From the NCBI GenBank assembly GCA_018003655.1, contig JAGNDY010000008.1, positions 1-39,217 of the forward strand: a DNA stretch of 39,217 bases, read 5' to 3'. The notes under the pieces were generated by a model, which saw only the letters and a list, made by a program, of their open reading frames with translations, did no database searches and was not told the origin of the DNA. The DNA comes from Candidatus Nanopelagicales bacterium. Its GTDB lineage: Bacteria > Actinomycetota > Actinomycetes > S36-B12 > UBA10799. Position numbers and translations under genes: made by a program. Within the stretch, counting starts at the first letter, position 1. Each line of letters opens with the position of its first letter. Positions 36,742-39,217 of this stretch are shown here, piece by piece.

Positions 36742-37815
36742 ATGACTAATCAACTCCACCGCGAGGATCGTGCGATCTTCCCTCCGTCGCCGCAGCCGCG
36801 CGGAGTTTCGGTGATTATGACGTTGCTGAACGAGCAACGTCACCTGCCGGAAGCAATCGCCGCCGTGCAGAACCAGACGTGGGATGGCGAACTCCAGATT
36901 GTCCTCGCGTTGGGACCGTCCACTGACGACACTGATCAGATCGCGCAAGGCCTTGCCGACCTCGACCCCCGGGTTGTGCTGGTCACCAACCCCAGTGGGC
37001 GCACGCCAGCCGGCCTGAACGCGGCGCTGGCGGCTGTCCACTATCCCGTCGTGGTCCGGGTAGACGGGCACAGCGTGTTGCCCAGCGACTACATCGACCG
37101 CGCCGTTGCGGCGTTGGAGCGCACGGGTGCCGACAACGTTGGTGGCGTGATGGCCGCTGCGGGAGTCACCGACTTTGAGCGCGCGGCGGCGGTGGCGATG
37201 ACGTCCAAGCTGGGCGTCGGCGCCGCGTCGTTTCACGTCGGAGGCGGCGAAGGGCCGGCCGAGTCGGTCTACCTCGGCGTTTTCCGGCGAGACACGTTGA
37301 CGGCGCTGGGTGGGTACGACGACGCTTTTGACCGCGCCCAGGATTGGGAGATGAATCACCGCATCCGCGAACTCGGCGGGACCGTCTGGTTTACCCCCGA
37401 ACTGCGGGTCGCCTACCGTCCACGAGCGAACGTCCGAGCGCTGGCTCGCCAGTATTTCCACTACGGCAAGTGGCGCCGGGAGCTGATGCGTCATCACGAG
37501 GGAACCGCGTCCTTGCGATACCTGGCCGCCCCCGCCGCCGTTGCTGCCATCGTCGCTGGATCCGCGGCCGGTGTGCTTGGCATGGCCTCGCCAAGCCTGC
37601 GCTTCTTACGGCTGGGATGGCTGGCACCGCTCGGCTACTCGGCAGCCGTGGTGCTGGGAGGTACAGTGGTCAGTCGTGGCGAGCCGACCTCGGTCCGACT
37701 GAGAGTGCCCCTGGCGCTCGCTGCAATGCACTGTTCATGGGGAGTCGGATTCTTGACTTCGCCCAACGACCTCAGAGCTGACCGAGGGGAGTCGCATGGC
37801 GACGCAAACCGTTGA
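36742..37815 (+). CDS. Family 2 glycosyltransferase, ExoA-like
   Basis: 357 residues. A GT-A domain (about 20-250) opens with GVSVIMTLLNEQRHLPEAI, carries a nucleotide-sugar motif VRVDGHS (D108-G-H110 in place of DxD, as in ExoA-type succinoglycan transferases) and AQDWEMNHRIRELGG, with the likely catalytic acidic residues. Two or three hydrophobic spans follow from about 255 (LAAPAAVAAIVAGSAAGVL and a second near 295). It probably adds a sugar to a lipid-linked glycan at the inner face of the membrane. The last 20 bases overlap the exporter permease gene. Confidence 0.9.
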   Translation: MTNQLHREDRAIFPPSPQPRGVSVIMTLLNEQRHLPEAIAAVQNQTWDGELQIVLALGPSTDDTDQIAQGLADLDPRVVLVTNPSGRTPAGLNAALAAVHYPVVVRVDGHSVLPSDYIDRAVAALERTGADNVGGVMAAAGVTDFERAAAVAMTSKLGVGAASFHVGGGEGPAESVYLGVFRRDTLTALGGYDDAFDRAQDWEMNHRIRELGGTVWFTPELRVAYRPRANVRALARQYFHYGKWRRELMRHHEGTASLRYLAAPAAVAAIVAGSAAGVLGMASPSLRFLRLGWLAPLGYSAAVVLGGTVVSRGEPTSVRLRVPLALAAMHCSWGVGFLTSPNDLRADRGESHGDANR

Positions 37816-38671
37816 CCAGGCCCCGCCGTCTGACGACGACTACACCGGCGTGCTGCACACATATGTGCCGTACAAGGCCGGATTGCCCCGACTTGGACCG
37901 TACGTGCGTGAGGTTTGGCGTAGGCGCGAGTTTCTCAACGAGATGTCGCGGGCCAATGTGCGCGCTGGTCAACGAGACACGTTGTTCGGGAAGCTCTGGA
38001 ATATCCTGAATCCACTCCTGATGGGGATGGTCTACTTCATCCTCGTCAATATCCTGACTGACCGCGGCACCAAGCCCGGCTACTTTGTCTACCTAGTCAG
38101 TGGTCTCTTCCTGTTCTCGGTCCTGCAGTCCTGTGCGACGCAGGGCTCACGCTCAGTTGTCAAAGCCGGAAAGATCATCACCAACACCGCATTCCCGCGG
38201 GTGCTGCTACCGCTGTCGACCGTCAAGACGGCCGTGAATGAATTCATTCCGAGTTTCGCCGTGTTGATCGTCATCGCCGCAACGTCCGGGGTGCGATTCC
38301 ACCCGGCCCAGATCACGCTGATTCCGTTGTTCCTGCTGTTCACGATCTTTGTGTCCGGCATCGCGATGTTGCTCGCCACGATCCAGGTCTACTTCCGCGA
38401 CACCGCCAGTTTTCTGCCGTTCGTGCTGCGGATCTGGCTCTATGGATCGCCAATTCTATGGAGCGCCAGCCAGGTGCCTGCCAGCCTGAAGGCCATCGAG
38501 ATCCTGAACCCCATGTACGCGATCATCGGGTCATGGAGTGACGCCATCGTCTACGGCAAATGGCCGAGCACAACCTCGTGGATCATGGCTTCCAGTTGGG
38601 CCCTCGTGTCATTCCTCGTGGGGGCATATGTCTTCCTTACCAGGGAGCGTGACTTTGCCGTCCGTATCTGA
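37796..38671 (+). CDS. wzm: ABC-2 type polysaccharide export permease (Wzm/TagG type)
   Basis: 291 residues. A cytoplasmic N-terminus ends in an amphipathic region (FLNEMSRANVRAGQRDTLFGKLWNILNP), followed by six spans including MGMVYFILVNILTD, YLVSGLFLFSVLQSC, FIPSFAVLIVIAATSGV, LIPLFLLFTIFVSGIAMLLAT and a final SSWALVSFLVGAYVFL. The RVLLPLSTVKTAVNE and QVYFRDTASFLPFVLRIW segments are characteristic of O-antigen and teichoic-acid exporters. It pairs with the ATPase gene that follows to flip a lipid-linked polymer outward. The ATG has GGGGAG upstream. Confidence 0.93.
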   Translation: MATQTVDQAPPSDDDYTGVLHTYVPYKAGLPRLGPYVREVWRRREFLNEMSRANVRAGQRDTLFGKLWNILNPLLMGMVYFILVNILTDRGTKPGYFVYLVSGLFLFSVLQSCATQGSRSVVKAGKIITNTAFPRVLLPLSTVKTAVNEFIPSFAVLIVIAATSGVRFHPAQITLIPLFLLFTIFVSGIAMLLATIQVYFRDTASFLPFVLRIWLYGSPILWSASQVPASLKAIEILNPMYAIIGSWSDAIVYGKWPSTTSWIMASSWALVSFLVGAYVFLTRERDFAVRI

Positions 38672-39217
38672 GTCTCCGGCACCTGACCCGTCAACGACTG
38701 CGACCGCCGCCCAGCCCGGGTCCAGTGGCTCCGAAGCGTCCATGTCCAAGCCCGCGACGACTGAGGCGCCAGCCATCAGTATTCAGAACCTGGACATCAC
38801 GTATCGAACGACTCTTGAACGCAAACCGACGTTGAAAAAGGCCATCACTCGGTTCGGCCGCAATCACCGCGCCGTCCGCGAAGTCGAGGCGGTTCGGAAC
38901 GTGTCCTTCGATCTGCCGCGCGAGCGAGTGCTGGGCATCGTGGGCAACAACGGGGCTGGCAAGTCGACCCTGGTGCGTGCGATCGCAGGGATTCTGCCGC
39001 CGACAGCGGGCAAGATCACCGTGCGTGGTCGCGTGAGCACCTTGCTCGCACTGGGCGTTGGGTTCAACCAGAACCTCTCCGGTCGCGAAAACGTGATGCT
39101 TGGCGGTCTCGCGGCCGGATACACCCGCGCAGAGATTGATGCCAAGTACGAGGAAATCGCTGACTGGACCGAGCTTGGAGACTTTCTGGAAATGCCGATG
39201 CGGACGTATTCCTCCGG
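38655..39217 (+). CDS. wzt: ABC transporter ATP-binding protein for polysaccharide export (Wzt/TagH type), partial
   Basis: The gene runs off the right edge. After a polar, Ser/Pro/Thr-rich N-terminus of about 35 residues come ISIQNLDITYR, an insertion typical of Wzt proteins (LERKPTLKKAITRFGRNHRAVREVEAV), the Walker A VGNNGAGKST, the Q-loop region GVGFNQNLSGRENVML and the start of the YSSG signature that replaces LSGGQ in this family. The start is uncertain. TTG 38655 has AGGGAG at good spacing and overlaps the permease end; GTG 38649 and ATG 38742 are alternatives. The carbohydrate-binding C-terminus, if any, is outside the window. Confidence 0.88.
   Translation, partial: MPSVSESPAPDPSTTATAAQPGSSGSEASMSKPATTEAPAISIQNLDITYRTTLERKPTLKKAITRFGRNHRAVREVEAVRNVSFDLPRERVLGIVGNNGAGKSTLVRAIAGILPPTAGKITVRGRVSTLLALGVGFNQNLSGRENVMLGGLAAGYTRAEIDAKYEEIADWTELGDFLEMPMRTYSS

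Overview
The window comes from a high-GC actinomycete chromosome. The signs are frequent GTG/TTG starts, heavy translational coupling (ATGA/GTGA overlaps), a biotin-dependent acyl-CoA carboxylase set that includes the small epsilon subunit found in actinobacteria, and a gene order that, from memory, follows the Mycobacterium tuberculosis Rv3265-Rv3336 region: trpS, dacB, sdhCDAB, lpdA, accA3, maf-accE-accD5, birA, PH-domain protein, GtrA, purK-purE, acyl-CoA dehydrogenase, LCP protein. I cannot name the genus. No tRNA, rRNA, CRISPR array, integrase or insertion sequence was seen.

Layout. 1-2457: end of an exonuclease III gene, a CNNM/CBS/CorC membrane protein and trpS, all overlapping. 2421-4758 (minus): a penicillin-binding D,D-carboxypeptidase and two coupled SRPBCC-fold proteins. 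4814-8133 (minus): the succinate dehydrogenase operon sdhCDAB, divergent from a stand-alone methylmalonyl-CoA-mutase-type large subunit (8337-9917). 9944-11158: an AbiEi-like/DUF559-type gene bracketed by two inverted copies of a 61-bp palindromic element. 11174-15467: gamma-glutamylcyclotransferase-like protein, LpdA-type flavoprotein, a secreted/membrane unknown and the biotin carboxylase/BCCP alpha subunit. 15766-20836: a surface-polysaccharide-like module (GT2, large multi-span membrane protein, two tiny membrane proteins, secreted GH16 hydrolase). 21128-25546: galE, maf, accE, accD5, birA. 25643-28869: PH-domain protein coupled to a class III adenylate cyclase, then a second carboxyltransferase beta subunit. 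28933-31072: GT39-like membrane glycosyltransferase tail-to-tail with GtrA. 31183-35024: acyl-CoA dehydrogenase, aldose-1-epimerase, purK, purE. 35115-39217: LCP ligase divergent from GT2-wzm-wzt, with wzt cut by the window end.

Working together. The carboxylase subunits (alpha, two betas, epsilon) with the biotin ligase BirA can make methylmalonyl-CoA from propionyl-CoA. The mutase can turn this into succinyl-CoA, which enters the TCA cycle upstream of SdhCDAB. A second theme is the cell envelope: carboxypeptidase, several glycosyltransferases, GtrA, GalE, an ABC-2 polysaccharide exporter and an LCP cell-wall ligase.

Regulatory texture. Many genes have a TANNNT or CANNNT hexamer ending 6-8 nt before the start codon and no Shine-Dalgarno sequence, so they look leaderless. 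The best candidates for something undescribed are the palindrome-bracketed AbiEi/DUF559 cassette and a switch-like leader plus a 26-bp perfect palindrome before the large membrane protein at 16983.
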